Shown: piece after piece, positions 13,530-24,391 of the stretch
Layout: each line of letters starts with the position of its first letter
How positions within the stretch are numbered: the first letter of the stretch is position 1
Assembly: GCA_964019155.1 (NCBI GenBank)
Contig: OZ025243.1
Location: 2,036,961-2,100,960, forward strand
DNA length: 64,000 nt
From: Osedax fenrisi
Taxonomy: Eukaryota > Annelida > Polychaeta > Sabellida > Siboglinidae
Direction: 5' to 3'
Position numbers and translations under genes: made by a program
The notes under the pieces: model-generated
Seen by the model: the letters and a program-made list of their open reading frames with translations, nothing else
What the model was told of the DNA's origin: nothing
Databases searched by the model: none

Positions 13530-13619
13530 AAACACCGAATTCAAAAAAAAAAATTGAAGAAGAACATTATACCACATCAAAATATCAAAGTATCACATGT
13601 ACACCGTACGGAAGTGAAG
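13530..13619 (+). CDS. Possible exon between chromodomain and downstream exons
   Basis: One frame reads ETPNSKKKIEEEHY and then TSKYQSITCTPYGSE without a stop, ending GAAG|GTACTT (donor at 13620) with one base of a codon left over. That is the phase required by the exon at 14266. The start is unclear: a poor acceptor near 13529 would give phase 0, compatible with splicing from 13315. The acceptor lacks a pyrimidine tract, so this is tentative. Confidence 0.35.
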
Positions 13620-13621
13620 GT

Positions 13622-14265
13622 ACTTATAATAATTATATTAATATATTGTTATTTATATGTTAATTTAATTTTATTATTTCATAAAATTTTAATTTCAATA
13701 TTAATCAAGATAACTGATTACGTTTTTAATATTTTTATAAATACACAAAATAATTAAAATTTATAATATTGAATATTTAATTTATATATCCACATTTTTA
13801 GTATAATTAATAAAATCTAATGTCATTAATACACATTACACATTTAAAAATAATGAATATTTTATAAGACCATAAAATAAAAATGACAAAGATTAGATCA
13901 AATTTAATTTGTTGCGAATAATAAATTTGAAATAATAAGTAAATGATAGTTTTCTAAATGAAACAACTTAATTTGTATGTATACAAATAAATCATTTAAA
14001 ATTATAGAATACATTGTAAACACTAAGCTCAGAGTTTAATATTTATCGTCACGATATGTGAATGATATTTAAATTAATAATTAATAAATCTATATATGAT
14101 AATATAGTAATTTCTTTAAATAAAGCTTACTTTAACTATGAAATAATTCCATATATCGATTTTACTTATATATAAAATTCGAGTCTTATTTCAAATATTC
14201 GCGTCGACTCGAAAATCACCTTATGAACTCAATTTCATACATTTCTATGGAATTAAATATTTTAG
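13622..14265. other. Intron-like AT-rich sequence
   Basis: No gene or element recognised. The hydrophobic open frame at 13554-13757 is an AT-rich read-through past the proposed donor. Confidence 0.4.
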
Positions 14266-14439
14266 ACTCGACTCGACATCGCATAACGAAATATTTGGAT
14301 TCGAGCACTCGAGATTTGGACGCAGTCGTAATTAATACCCACTTAACCGATGAGGAAATTCACGAAGATTTGATGACGTTATCCAGTGCGTCACCCGCTT
14401 CTTCAGCGGATACCCATGACTCATCGGCTACTTCTCAAG
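14266..14439 (+). CDS. Exon of the putative chromodomain-associated gene
   Basis: The exon lies between the acceptor ATATTTTAG (ends 14265) and the donor TCAAG|GTCATT (14440). It is 174 bp and enters and leaves in the same phase (two bases in, one base out). The peptide is acidic and Ser/Thr-rich, with STRHRITKYLDSSTRDLDA, HLTDEEIHEDLM and SASPASSADTHDSSATSQ. Base composition is clearly less AT-rich than the flanks, and there is no stop in the frame. I recognise no domain. The phase matches both the possible exon at 13530 and the exon at 17066. A longer frame opens upstream at ATG 14223, so this could instead be a first exon. Confidence 0.55.
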
Positions 14440-14815
14440 GTCATTGTATACATGTGAAACTATTGTTATATGTATAGAATCGCTATTAGGCTTCTATGAG
14501 GGGTTCATTAGGCTTCATATATATATATATATAACATATTAGGTTTCATATATAATTCATTATTTTAATTAATCCGTAATATTATTAAGTAATTTATGTA
14601 GGCTTTATGAAAATAGAATGATTTATATCTATATCGCATATAATTAATATAGAAATAAATAGAATAGTGATTTTTTAGTATTTATTAATATTACTTCAAA
14701 ATTTGGAATTATTCCTTGAATAATGTGTAATATGTGTAGTGTATAAAATATACATTATTCATATTAATAAAAGTACATTATATGATAACTGTAATTTGAT
14801 GTGTCTGTAAAACTA
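14440..14815. other. Intron sequence
   Basis: AT-rich; a short direct repeat of ATTAGG.TTCATATAT lies at about 14506-14550. No gene is seen. Confidence 0.4.
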
Positions 14816-15082
14816 CATGTGTGGCTGAGTTGGCTAAGGCATCAGACACACAAGCAGTAGGACGCGGGTTCAAGCCTCATCCGGATTATTAAAATAGGTC
14901 CTAAAATAAAATGTAGAAGTGATCTTATATAATTGTGTATAAATATATGATCAGCTCTCGTTAAAACCATGGATGCCTTAAAATGAGAGCGGCTTCGAAA
15001 GGACATTAGAGCCATATGGTTATTAGTGAAAACTTATCTAAGTACCTGGATGGGATGAAAGGACTCCACCAAAATAACAATA
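14816..15082 (+). mobile_element. tRNA-derived SINE, copy 2
   Basis: Same family as 12747. The B box GGTTCAAGCCT and the body blocks CTCTCGTTAAAACCATGG, GACATTAGAGCCATAT and CTGGATGGGATGAAA are in the same order, ending CTCCACC plus an A-rich tail. The A-box region has an extra base (GGCTGAGTTGGC). It lies in an intron of the same putative gene, in sense orientation. Confidence 0.87.
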
Positions 15083-15532
15083 TATATAAGAGTGGCTTTT
15101 TTATATAGCGTATCAGTATTTCAGGAGTCAACTCATATTGGTATGTATAACATTAGTGATTAATGATAAGCAATACATGTGATATTGTTGCGAATTAAGT
15201 TTAAAGGTGACCTCTAAAGATGCATTCACACCAAACATCGGGCCCGATTTTTTTACCCAAAATAAAATTTAAATTATTTGTAAATTTAATAAATATCAAA
15301 GATGTTTCACTCCCTATCTAAGCTATGTACTTATTTGAATATAGTTCCGATACCAACCACTAGATGGATACACATGTATAATTATAAGTTATATTTACTA
15401 TTAATATTTCATAAGCCAAGTGCTATCATTTCGCGAATTCGTATTTGATTGGCTGTTGAAATAAACAATAACAATCCGCCATTTTAGGAGATTTTATTCG
15501 CAGGAGACATAGATTTTTATTTTACCAGTAGG

Positions 15533-15655
15533 TTTATACTGTATATACTAGTGTTACTTGATTCTGTACTAGGTCTATAGTGTATATACTTGTGTTACTT
15601 ATTGATGTATTATGTCTATACTGTATATACTTGTGTTACTTGATGATGTACATAA
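15533..15655. repeat. 41-bp tandem repeat, three copies
   Basis: Units start near 15533, 15574 and 15615. Each contains CTATA.TGTATATACT and TGTGTTACTT with small differences. Confidence 0.8.
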
Positions 15656-15707
15656 GGTAATTAATCTAATTATCAGACTAATATACTTTAAAAAAAATAG
15701 TAATAAA

Positions 15708-15825
15708 AGTCATTTTTAATTACATGTAAAATTTCAATACCGTGAAAATGTCATAATTTAAAAATATATTTTTAAATTATGACATTTTCACAGTATTGAA
15801 AGTTTAAATGTAAATAAAAATGACT
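15708..15825. repeat. 118-bp imperfect palindrome
   Basis: Two arms of about 59 bp meet at AATATATT (centre 15766/15767). The inner part, GTGAAAATGTCATAATTT with its complement, is exact; the outer part (AGTCATTTTTA..TTACAT) has a few mismatches. It is probably a foldback insertion. Confidence 0.8.
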
Positions 15826-16239
15826 GAATCTACTTTTGACCTATACAAATTTGGTAACATATTTATGAATTCACTTTCGATTTCTCCAAATAATATTTTT
15901 GCGGAACACTTACTTTTCGATTTTTATAAATATCCTAATTTAGGATTATATTAGGGTATTATATTTCGAATTTATATGTAAATAGATACAAAATCTAAAA
16001 ATAGATTTTAGTTCTATTACCCGTCGCCTTTGAGCTAGTGTCATTTTTATTTCAATAATTCAGTCGAGGGACCATCTTTCCTTCGGAAAATCTTTGTATA
16101 TATCGCTACACTAATATTAAGCAAATTATATTAAATTGAAAGAAATATTTTGAGGCCAATATATATCGGACCATATTAGTTGGTTTGAATGCGGTTTAAT
16201 GCCAATATTGAGGGAGTGTTTGGCTATAATTTGGATATT

Positions 16240-16422
16240 ATTGTTATTGTTATTTTTATTTGGTGGAGTCCTTTCATCTCATCCAGGAACTTAGATGAAG
16301 TGTTCACTTATAACCATATATGGCTCTAATGTTCCTTCGAAGCCACTCTCATTTTAAGGCATTCATGGTTTTAGCGAGAGCCGATCATTTATTTATACAC
16401 AATTATATAAAATCATGTCTAT
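16240..16422 (-). mobile_element. tRNA-derived SINE, copy 3, 5'-truncated
   Basis: Reverse complement of the SINE body: TGGTGGAGTCC, TTCATCTCATCCAGGAAC, ATGGCTCTAATGT and TTTAGCGAGAGCCGATCAT. The A-rich tail appears as TTATTGTTATTGTTATTTTT at its low-coordinate end. The tRNA-like head is missing, as for a 5'-truncated insertion. The frame called through it (16320-16541) is spurious. Confidence 0.85.
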
Positions 16423-16438
16423 ATATATTATATGTAAT

Positions 16439-16483
16439 CAGGGATGTTGGTTTTTTTGTTTTTTTACTATCAGGTATTTATTA
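16439..16483. repeat. Fragment resembling the 50066 element's end
   Basis: CAGGGATGTTGGTTTTTTTG resembles the inverted ends at 50066 and 50313 (AGGGTTGTTG and the complement of CGAACAACCCTG). No opposite end was found nearby, so it is probably a solo remnant. Confidence 0.3.
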
Positions 16484-17065
16484 TTTAAATAAAAATATTA
16501 TGGTATATTTATATAGCAACTTTCTACCATTAAGGGTATAATCCTATTGTTAATTTGACCTCATATAATGTAAACAAACGGGGGCCATATTCGATACAGA
16601 AAATTTATCAAACTAACCTAATTCTTATATAATTAGTTTTTATAATATATTTCCGATATTTGTTTTTATATTTTAAATCAGATACATTTATAAATATTAA
16701 AAATTGTGAATTATAGTTTGAAGTGGTCTTTTGAAAAATATAGGTTACTTTTACAAGTATATATATATATATATATACACTTGTGATAATAGATATACCC
16801 TAGGAAATTTTTATATAACATATTCAATTAATTACTTTAATTATAATTATATATAATTTATAATTTATAAATATTTATATATACAAATTTGAATTAATTA
16901 ATAAATAGTTCTATATAAAATAAATAGTATATATTTATTATAAATAATTGTTATATTATAATGGTTATAACAGTCATGTATATATATATATTCCAATAGT
17001 TTTAATTTAATATTAATGTATTTCTAATTATAATTTGTATATATGATTTGAAAATATATTTGTAG
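16484..17065. other. AT-rich intron-like sequence
   Basis: TA runs at about 16760-16780. No gene is seen. Confidence 0.4.
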
Positions 17066-17122
17066 ATGAAGTATGTATAAATAAGAATTTCAAAGAAAAA
17101 ATTACATCAATATCTTCACAAG
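17066..17122 (+). CDS. 57-bp symmetrical exon of the putative gene
   Basis: Acceptor TATTTGTAG ends at 17065 and donor CACAAG|GTATAT starts at 17123. It enters with two bases and leaves with one, the same phases as its neighbours. The peptide is (D)EVCINKNFKEKITSISSQ. The next exon has the same length, the same phases and a similar end (..TCA.AAG), so the pair may be an exon duplication. It is too short for domain recognition; support rests on splice sites and phase. Confidence 0.45.
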
Positions 17123-17666
17123 GTATATATCATTTTTATATTTTTCTGATTAATAATGCTGTAAAATTTCAAACATCAAATATCAAATCTTATTTTTTAG
17201 GTTCGGTTCAAATTTTCGTTTTCGGGTATTTAAAATATATTAGGTTTTCAAATCTTAATTTTTAATTTAGTTTGGATAACCGTTCGATTAACAACATTAT
17301 GTAGGATACTGAAACTCATGTTTCATGTTTCATTCAACTATTTGTACATTTCTATATTTATATTGTCTATTAGACTATCAGTTTATGCCACCTATATGAT
17401 AAAATGTTTAAAATAAAATCAATTCAGCAATCGATTTACCAATGTGTCCTTGATTTATTATACATTAATTACAAATATTTAAAATGATATTTTTTAAGAT
17501 TTTATGTTCCAGAGAACATCGAAGTATTTTAAATTTTACAGTATTTCTGATTATAACGTTCATTTATATATATATATCTATAAATATATATATGCTAAAA
17601 CTATAATTTAATTATTAATGGATTTATATTTATAATGTGTATATAATTTGATAATATTTGATATAG

Positions 17667-17723
17667 AAGATATAGGTAAAGATATGAATTTAATCGAACA
17701 AAATACAAAAGTCGTTTCAGAAG
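17667..17723 (+). CDS. Second 57-bp symmetrical exon
   Basis: Acceptor TTGATATAG ends at 17666 and donor CAGAAG|GTAAGT (strong) starts at 17724. The peptide is (E)DIGKDMNLIEQNTKVVSE, in the only frame that fits the neighbouring exons. Length and phases match the exon at 17066. Just downstream, the plus-strand segment 17741-17886 also looks a little coding-like but lacks clear splice sites. Confidence 0.45.
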
Positions 17724-18462
17724 GTAAGTTAAAAAATAACATGAATTCAATTCAAATATATTCACAAAAATATTCACAGACAATACACTGATTAATAAAG
17801 TGAATGCACTTATGAACAAAGTGGATAAACAATTTAACAAAATGAATGAACATTTTAAGTCACACACATTACAAAATAAATACACACAAAGTTTGTATAA
17901 TTTTATATCATTATGTATAATATACCTAATATATAGTATTTAGTAAATACCTTTATTTATATTATTATTTAAACATATAATCAATTTATTACATGATACC
18001 TACTTTACAATTGTTGAAGAGAGTACACAGTAATCAGCGTATTATAGACAGGGTAAAGGTCTATGTGATAAAACCTTTAAGGATTTTTTTGTTATTAATT
18101 GTTTTGTAATATATCACTAATATTTATTAATATAGAAGTTTGTGTTATTTTATGTTATATATGTATATAACTTATTTTTTTGTAATACTTTATTTGTATT
18201 TATTAGAAAAAATTAATACTAACTAATATTGAATTATGTTTTCTAAATATATTGAAAATAAGAAGTACAAATATGACTTATTAGAAAGTGCATAGTGAGA
18301 ATATGATTATATATAATAATGTAATATCATTTTTTATTTTTAAATATTAAAAATATCAATATAATAGATATTATAAGGTATACGAATATTGCCATTTTAT
18401 ATGTAACGTGCTGAAAACTCTGTGCTCTCATAAATATATAATCTATATTATGAATAAAATAT

Positions 18463-18515
<53 letters not shown>

Positions 18516-18566
18516 TATTAATATCAGCCAATCACACTCCTACTGTAATATATGTTACCCTCGTAG
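17724..18566. other. Intron sequence
   Basis: AT-rich, with a (TA)n tract at about 18467-18509. Hydrophobic open frames on the minus strand are composition artefacts. Confidence 0.4.
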
Positions 18567-18709
18567 ATATGTTAAGAGATATTTTGATAGAGGTGTCCGT
18601 GAAGAAAACACCCAATGTCGAGACTCTGCGACGAGATAAACAAACCGATTGTAGCGACATCGAAGTGAGACTAGATAAATTGAACGTAGATGTGGACGAA
18701 AATAATAAC
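18567..18709 (+). CDS. Exon of the putative gene ending at the minisatellite
   Basis: Acceptor ACCCTCGTAG ends at 18566 and the donor AATAATAAC|GTTAGT is at 18710. The 143-bp exon enters with two bases (completing Asp from the previous exon) and ends in phase 0, matching the exon at 21421. The peptide, with MLRDILIEVSVKKTPNVE, LRRDKQTDCSDIEVRLDKL and NVDVDENNN, is charged and could form a helix. Base composition is clearly coding-like. The exon's last nine bases and its donor are copied about 30 times downstream as a minisatellite. Domain unknown. Confidence 0.6.
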
Positions 18710-19472
18710 GTTAGTATTACTATACTATTAATAACGTTAGTATTACTATACTAATAATAACGTTAGTATTACTATACTAATAATAACGTTAGTATTACTA
18801 TACTAATAATAACGCTAGTATTACTATACTAATAATAACGTTAGTATTACTATACTAATAATAACGTTAGTATTACTATACTAATAATAACGTTAGTATT
18901 ACTATACTAATAATAACGTTAGTATTACTATACTAATAATAACGTTAGTATTACTATACTAATAATAACGTTAGTATTACTATACTAATAATAACGTTAG
19001 TATTACTATACTAATAATAACGTTAGTATTACTATACTAATAATAACGCTAGTATTACTATACTAATAATAACGTTAGTATTACTATACTAATAATAACG
19101 CTAGTATTACTATACTAATAATAACGTTAGTATTACTATACTAATAATAACGTTAGTATTACTATACTAATAATAACGCTAGTATTACTATACTAATAAT
19201 AACGCTAGTATTACTATACTAATAATAACGTTAGTATTACTATACTAATAATAACGTTAGTATTACTATACTAATAATAACGCTAGTATTACTATACTAA
19301 TAATAACGTTAGTATTACTATACTAATAATAACGCTAGTATTACTATACTAATAATAACGCTAGTATTACTATACTAATAATAACGTTAGTATTACTATA
19401 CTAATAATAACGCTAGTATTACTATACTAATAATAACGCTAGTATTACTATACTAATAATAACGCTAGTATT
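18701..19472. repeat. 26-bp minisatellite derived from an exon end and 5' splice site
   Basis: About 30 near-identical 26-bp units (AATAATAACGTTAGTATTAC plus TATACT) start inside the exon's last bases. Each unit carries AATAAC|GTTAGT, the exon-end sequence and donor of the exon at 18567. A common variant changes GTTAGT to GCTAGT. The array ends abruptly at TATTGACTTGC. Confidence 0.95.
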
Positions 19473-21362
19473 GACTTGCTAGCTACGAGCGAACGCTATC
19501 GCCGATCTGTCTCGTGAATGATATTTTAAATGCGCTACTATCAACATTACATTAGTGAAATCGTATTTCTATATTAAAGATAGTTAAAATTTGAAGGTCC
19601 GGTGTTATGTTCGCGGCGTTACGTGTACAATAGGGAAGTAGGTTGTATACTAGAATACCGATAGCTCTCGAGATCATGTAGATAACATTCATATCTATTA
19701 CTATTTCGCCATTACAATTTGCGTATATAAAGTATAAGGTAATAAAAAGTAGTTATAGTAAATTGTTACTAAAAAAATAATAAAAATTTGTTTGCCTATT
19801 TTTGAAATTTAATTTCATCTATAAAGTATCTACATTTTTTGTACATTATCGAATAGAATAACAGTATATTAGCTATATATTAGACTTTATATATATTAGA
19901 TATATAATATATATATTATACACCTATATATATATACTGAGAATTGTATAAAGATTCATAAAAATAGAAAATAATACATGAGATATATGCTTCGTAAGTA
20001 TTACATTTATTGTATGTGTACTAAATTATAAAAAGTGTGTATACTAAGAATTTCGTACATTTTGTGTACGAAATAACAATATTTTTTAAACTAGGTATAC
20101 AACATTATATCTATTACAATCTCTAAATTTCTAAACTCCAATAGTAAGCATAACGTATTAATTTTTGAAATTTAATTAATATTTTAAATATTTCACATCG
20201 GTTTTTTACAGTAGTATGTTTATAATGCAACTAAATAAATAACTTATAATTACTATTCAATGAAATATAATATACCATTTTAAAGATAAATAATTATACG
20301 TACGTATTTTAATAGCGTACTTGTAATAATAACCAATGATGAACATAACAACGGGCCTTAAACTCGCATAAGCGTCGCATTTAGTCGTTAGATCCGTATT
20401 CTGTGATTACACTTTTACAATTATGCGTTCTTAAATAAAATCTAGATTTTAAAGATTTTAGCGAAAATTATATTTTCGTAGTTTATTTCACTCGCTTATA
20501 ATAATTAGTCATAGCTGTTAGGCGACTTTACCACCGTTATTACATTATTACTACGCATTATTAATAGCTAGCTCTATTCAAAACATATAGTTTGTGGCTA
20601 TTATTTTAGGCTGATATTTAATATTTGTGTTTAGATTAAATTGTTGTATTATTAATGCATATTTCTAATTTATTAAATGTTTAAAATATATCTTATAGGT
20701 ATAACATTGGTATGTAAACCATAATAATACTAATATATAGGTTTAACTAGGCTAGTAGATAATATTAATTGTAAGATTGTCACATATTATATTTGTTGAT
20801 AAATTTTATATTAATTTTATATCAGTACCTACATCAGAAAATCTGTTTGAAAAGGTAATACTTTTATTTTGCAACGTTTTACAAAGTTTTATTCTGTTTT
20901 GTTTATAGGTATTCTTTGTTGATTGAGTTAATTTGTTACCGTTTTGTTGTATTATTCTCTGACCATTATCCTAATTATCATGCATTAGTCACCTAGTAAA
21001 CCTGTATTCACACACGTACATCTCTGTATTAATATGCACTGTTTCAAAAGTTCATTAATAATTACAATCTATAGTTCATCAATAATTTATTTTTTTCCGC
21101 TTTATTGATTTCCATAACAATAATATAAAGTAGTACTTACTAATATTTCCACTTTCAGATATTTTCGTGTTATTTACATTGTTTTATATTAGATTATAAA
21201 TTCCAAATATATAATAATAATAAAAGTAATGATTCATTAATAATTTTTAATATAATTATTGTTTATAATAACATAAATATGTATATAATATTAGGGTTCT
21301 TATTTCATCTTTTCTATTGTTATCACTAAATATGTATATATATTCCATTATTTGTATTTAGT

Positions 21363-21366
<4 letters not shown>
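19473..21366. other. Intron or intergenic DNA with GC-richer patches
   Basis: The patches 19473-19740 and 20340-20590 contain more C and G, with several CpG, than the surrounding DNA. The first ends near GTATATAAAGTATAAGG, a TATA-like motif, so it could hold a promoter. No exon with good splice sites was found. (TA)n at about 21367-21395 precedes the last exon. Confidence 0.35.
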
Positions 21367-21398
<32 letters not shown>

Positions 21399-21420
21399 GT
21401 AATCTACGTACTCTACACAG

Positions 21421-23292
21421 ATAAATAGTTTCAGTGAATTAATGAAAACATCCACCAAGAGAAACATCATTACTAAATTACCAAATGGAACCATGAATGG
21501 GCCTAGCGTTACCACTGCATGCGTTCAGAGAAAACGAGTAGTCGAAATAGGGAAACTAGCATCGATAACAACTATTCTACCCTCCTCTTCCACCTCGTCT
21601 AAACAAGGAAAAGCTAGTAATACTCACTGTGCTCAAATGAAATCTCAAAATGTAAATACAGTAGCTAAACCAACAAAGATATGTGGTATTCCCTTTTCCT
21701 CCAGCTCATCTCAACAAGGAAGAACTAATAATAATGAATGTGCTATGATGAAATCTCTAATTGTAAATTCAGTAGATAAACCAACAAAGAAATGTGGTAT
21801 TCCCTTTTCCTTCACCTCATCTACACAAGGAATAGCTAATCATAATGAATGTGATAAAATGAAATCTCTAATTGTAAATTCAGTAGCTAAATCAACAAAT
21901 ATATGTGGTATTCCCTTTTCCTCCAGCTCATATCAACAAGGAAGAACTAATAATAATGAATGTGCTATGATGAAATCTCTAATTGTAAATTCAGTAGATA
22001 AACCAACAAAGAAATGTGGTATTCCCTTTTCCTTCACCTCATCTACACAAGGAATAGCTAATCATAATGAATGTGATAAAATGAAATCTCTAATTGTAAA
22101 TTCAGTAGCTAAATCAACAAAGATATGTGGTATTCCCTTTTCCTCCAGCTTATCTCAACAAGGTAAAGCTAGTAATACTGACTTTGCTCAAATGAAATCT
22201 CTAATTGTAAATTCAGTAGCTAAATCAACACAGATATGTGGTATTCCCTTTTCCTCCAGCTTATCTCAACAAGGTAAAGCTAGTAATACTGACTTTGCTC
22301 AAATGAAATCTCTAATTGTAAATGCAGTAGCTAAATCAACAAATATATGTGGTATTCCCTTTACCTCCAGCTCATCTCAACAAGGTAAAGCTAGTAATAC
22401 TGACTTTGTTCAAATTAAATCTCAAAATGTAAATACAGTAGCTAAACCAACAAAGATATGTGGTATTCCCTTTTCCTCCAGCTCATCTCAACAAGGAAGA
22501 ACTAATAATAATGAATGTGCTATGATGAAATCTTTAATTGTAAATACAGTAGCTAAACCAACAAAGATATGTGGTATTCCCTTTTCCTCCAGCTCATCTC
22601 AACAAGGAAGAACTAATAATAATGAATGTGCTATGATGAAATCTTTAATTGTAAATACAGTAGCTAAACCAACAAAGATATGTGGTATTCCCTTTTCCTC
22701 CAGCTCATCTCAACAAGGAAGAACTAATAATAATGAATGTGCTATGATGAAATCTCTAATTGTAAATGCAGTAGATAAACCAACAAAGATATGTGGTATT
22801 CCCTTTTCCTCCACCTCATCTCAACAAGGAAGAACTAATAATACTGACTGTACTCCTATGAAATCTCTAATTGTAAATGCAGTAGATAAACCAACAAAGA
22901 TATTTGGTATTCCCATTTCCTCCATCTCATCTAAACAAGGAATAACTAATAATACTGACTGTACTCCTATCAAGATACAAAATGGTAACTCAGTTTCCAT
23001 AATGCCGACGATATACGTCCTGCCCTCGTCCTTCTCAACCACCTCAGCCGAAGACAAAGGAGGGAAAGGAAACTCTGCGCGTGCACGGATTCAAATAAGC
23101 CAAGGTATAACAACGATGGAGAAACTGTCGCAGAACATCATCCTGTCCCCGCGTCCCAAATCCGATAGCAGAATGGGAGGGAGAGCGAGAGAAATGAATA
23201 TTCCGGGTTGCGTGCACGTACCCCGCCACTACAACGACTTAATGGGTTATAAGTTAGTATTCAACGCGTGTCCGCCGCATGTAGATCTATGA
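21421..23292 (+). CDS. Last exon: repeat protein with 12 copies of a 37-residue unit
   Basis: After the acceptor CTCTACACAG (ends 21420) the frame is open for 1.87 kb and matches phase 0 of the exon at 18567; alternatively translation starts at ATG 21442 (616 residues). A basic N-terminal part (KTSTKRNIITKLPNG) leads into repeats starting CGIPFSSSSSQQGRTNN. Twelve units of exactly 111 bp run from 21682 to 23013, with degenerate relatives on both sides (TILPSSSTSSKQG before, YVLPSSFSTTS after). Units are Ser/Asn/Gln-rich with one or two Cys, and have no predicted membrane segment. The C-terminus is basic, then ends CPPHVDL with a stop at 23290. No known family is recognised. The array looks recently expanded, because units 8-10 are almost identical. 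Confidence 0.7.
   Translation: MNSFSELMKTSTKRNIITKLPNGTMNGPSVTTACVQRKRVVEIGKLASITTILPSSSTSSKQGKASNTHCAQMKSQNVNTVAKPTKICGIPFSSSSSQQGRTNNNECAMMKSLIVNSVDKPTKKCGIPFSFTSSTQGIANHNECDKMKSLIVNSVAKSTNICGIPFSSSSYQQGRTNNNECAMMKSLIVNSVDKPTKKCGIPFSFTSSTQGIANHNECDKMKSLIVNSVAKSTKICGIPFSSSLSQQGKASNTDFAQMKSLIVNSVAKSTQICGIPFSSSLSQQGKASNTDFAQMKSLIVNAVAKSTNICGIPFTSSSSQQGKASNTDFVQIKSQNVNTVAKPTKICGIPFSSSSSQQGRTNNNECAMMKSLIVNTVAKPTKICGIPFSSSSSQQGRTNNNECAMMKSLIVNTVAKPTKICGIPFSSSSSQQGRTNNNECAMMKSLIVNAVDKPTKICGIPFSSTSSQQGRTNNTDCTPMKSLIVNAVDKPTKIFGIPISSISSKQGITNNTDCTPIKIQNGNSVSIMPTIYVLPSSFSTTSAEDKGGKGNSARARIQISQGITTMEKLSQNIILSPRPKSDSRMGGRAREMNIPGCVHVPRHYNDLMGYKLVFNACPPHVDL
21682..23013 (+). repeat. 111-bp coding tandem repeat (12 units)
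   Basis: Units of 111 bp start with TGTGGTATTCCC. A two-unit block (units 1-2) is repeated as units 3-4, showing higher-order duplication. The last unit has TTTGGTATTCCC (Cys to Phe). Reading frame is kept throughout. Confidence 0.95.
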
Positions 23293-23395
23293 TCGATCAA
23301 AATCATGATGTTTCGAAACAAATGAAATTAAATATTGTGTATATAAACGCTGTGTATGTATGTGTATATGTGCGTTGTATGATACAACTTGTATC

Positions 23396-23426
<31 letters not shown>

Positions 23427-24331
23427 ATGGTGTATGTATTTATGTTAGTGTGTGTGTGTATGTTGATATTGCTGTTTAAGTATTTATTTTAAGCACATCA
23501 TTAATAATTATAATTCTATAATGTGGATCTAACAATATATATCACATATAGATAAAAATAGCGAATGTATACATTATATATATATATATAATATTATATA
23601 TATATATAATTCGCACGATAATATTATGAATAATATATCACTTCCTGTTTACTATTATTCTGTCAAACATCAATTTAATTCCAAATTAATTTAGCCTGCT
23701 TAATCCGATATCCAGATAAGTTTTCCATGAATATTTTATAATCATCACATTTATAAACATATAACACACATTGTTTACTTATTAATTATTTTTTTCACGC
23801 ACTACTTTGTCATTTATTCAACTTTATATCATTCATATTTAAAATATTATTAAAATCATTGGAGCATATCATTTCTATTATATTGTTGTTTACATTTTTC
23901 TCTATTCTATTATTTTTATTTATAATCTCTATATTCATATTATAATCTCTATATTCATATTATAATTTCACTATTATTACACGTCTTACACTATTCATAT
24001 ACATTCATATACATACATATACATTATATACATTCATATACATTATAAACATTCATATACATTATATACATTCATATACATTATATACATTCATATACAC
24101 TATATACATTTTATTTTGTATTAGTTTATATACATTTCATTATATCTATAATTGCATAATTAATTAGATTTAATTATAATAATTAATTATTACATTAAAC
24201 TATATACATTATATATGTATGCATTGCCATGTATATTTGTGCTTATATCCAATATAAATAAACAATAAAGTATATATATATATATATATAAATATACTTT
24301 TTTAATATTTTTAATATATTTATTTGTATAT

Positions 24332-24391
<60 letters not shown>

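Larger units (their letters stand above)
15222..16192. mobile_element. Possible DNA transposon remnant with imperfect inverted ends
   Basis: GCATTCACACCAAAC...GGGCCCGAT at the left (15222-15248) is matched in reverse by ATATCGGACCA...GGTTTGAATGC at the right (about 16163-16192), with several mismatches. The interior holds a 41-bp tandem repeat and a 118-bp palindrome but no coding frame. Superfamily and target duplication are unclear. Confidence 0.4.

Noticed and set aside
13554..13757. Hydrophobic plus-strand frame
   Set aside because: It uses a different frame from the proposed exon and runs past its donor into AT-rich DNA.
14223..14265. Using ATG 14223 as the start of a first exon
   Set aside because: The acceptor at 14265 and the matching phase favour an internal exon, though this is not excluded.
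16320..16541. 73-residue plus-strand frame
   Set aside because: It reads the antisense of a SINE and a transposon end.
18701..19472. Possible CRISPR-like array of regular repeats
   Set aside because: Units are contiguous with no spacers, and the setting is eukaryotic; it is a 26-bp minisatellite.
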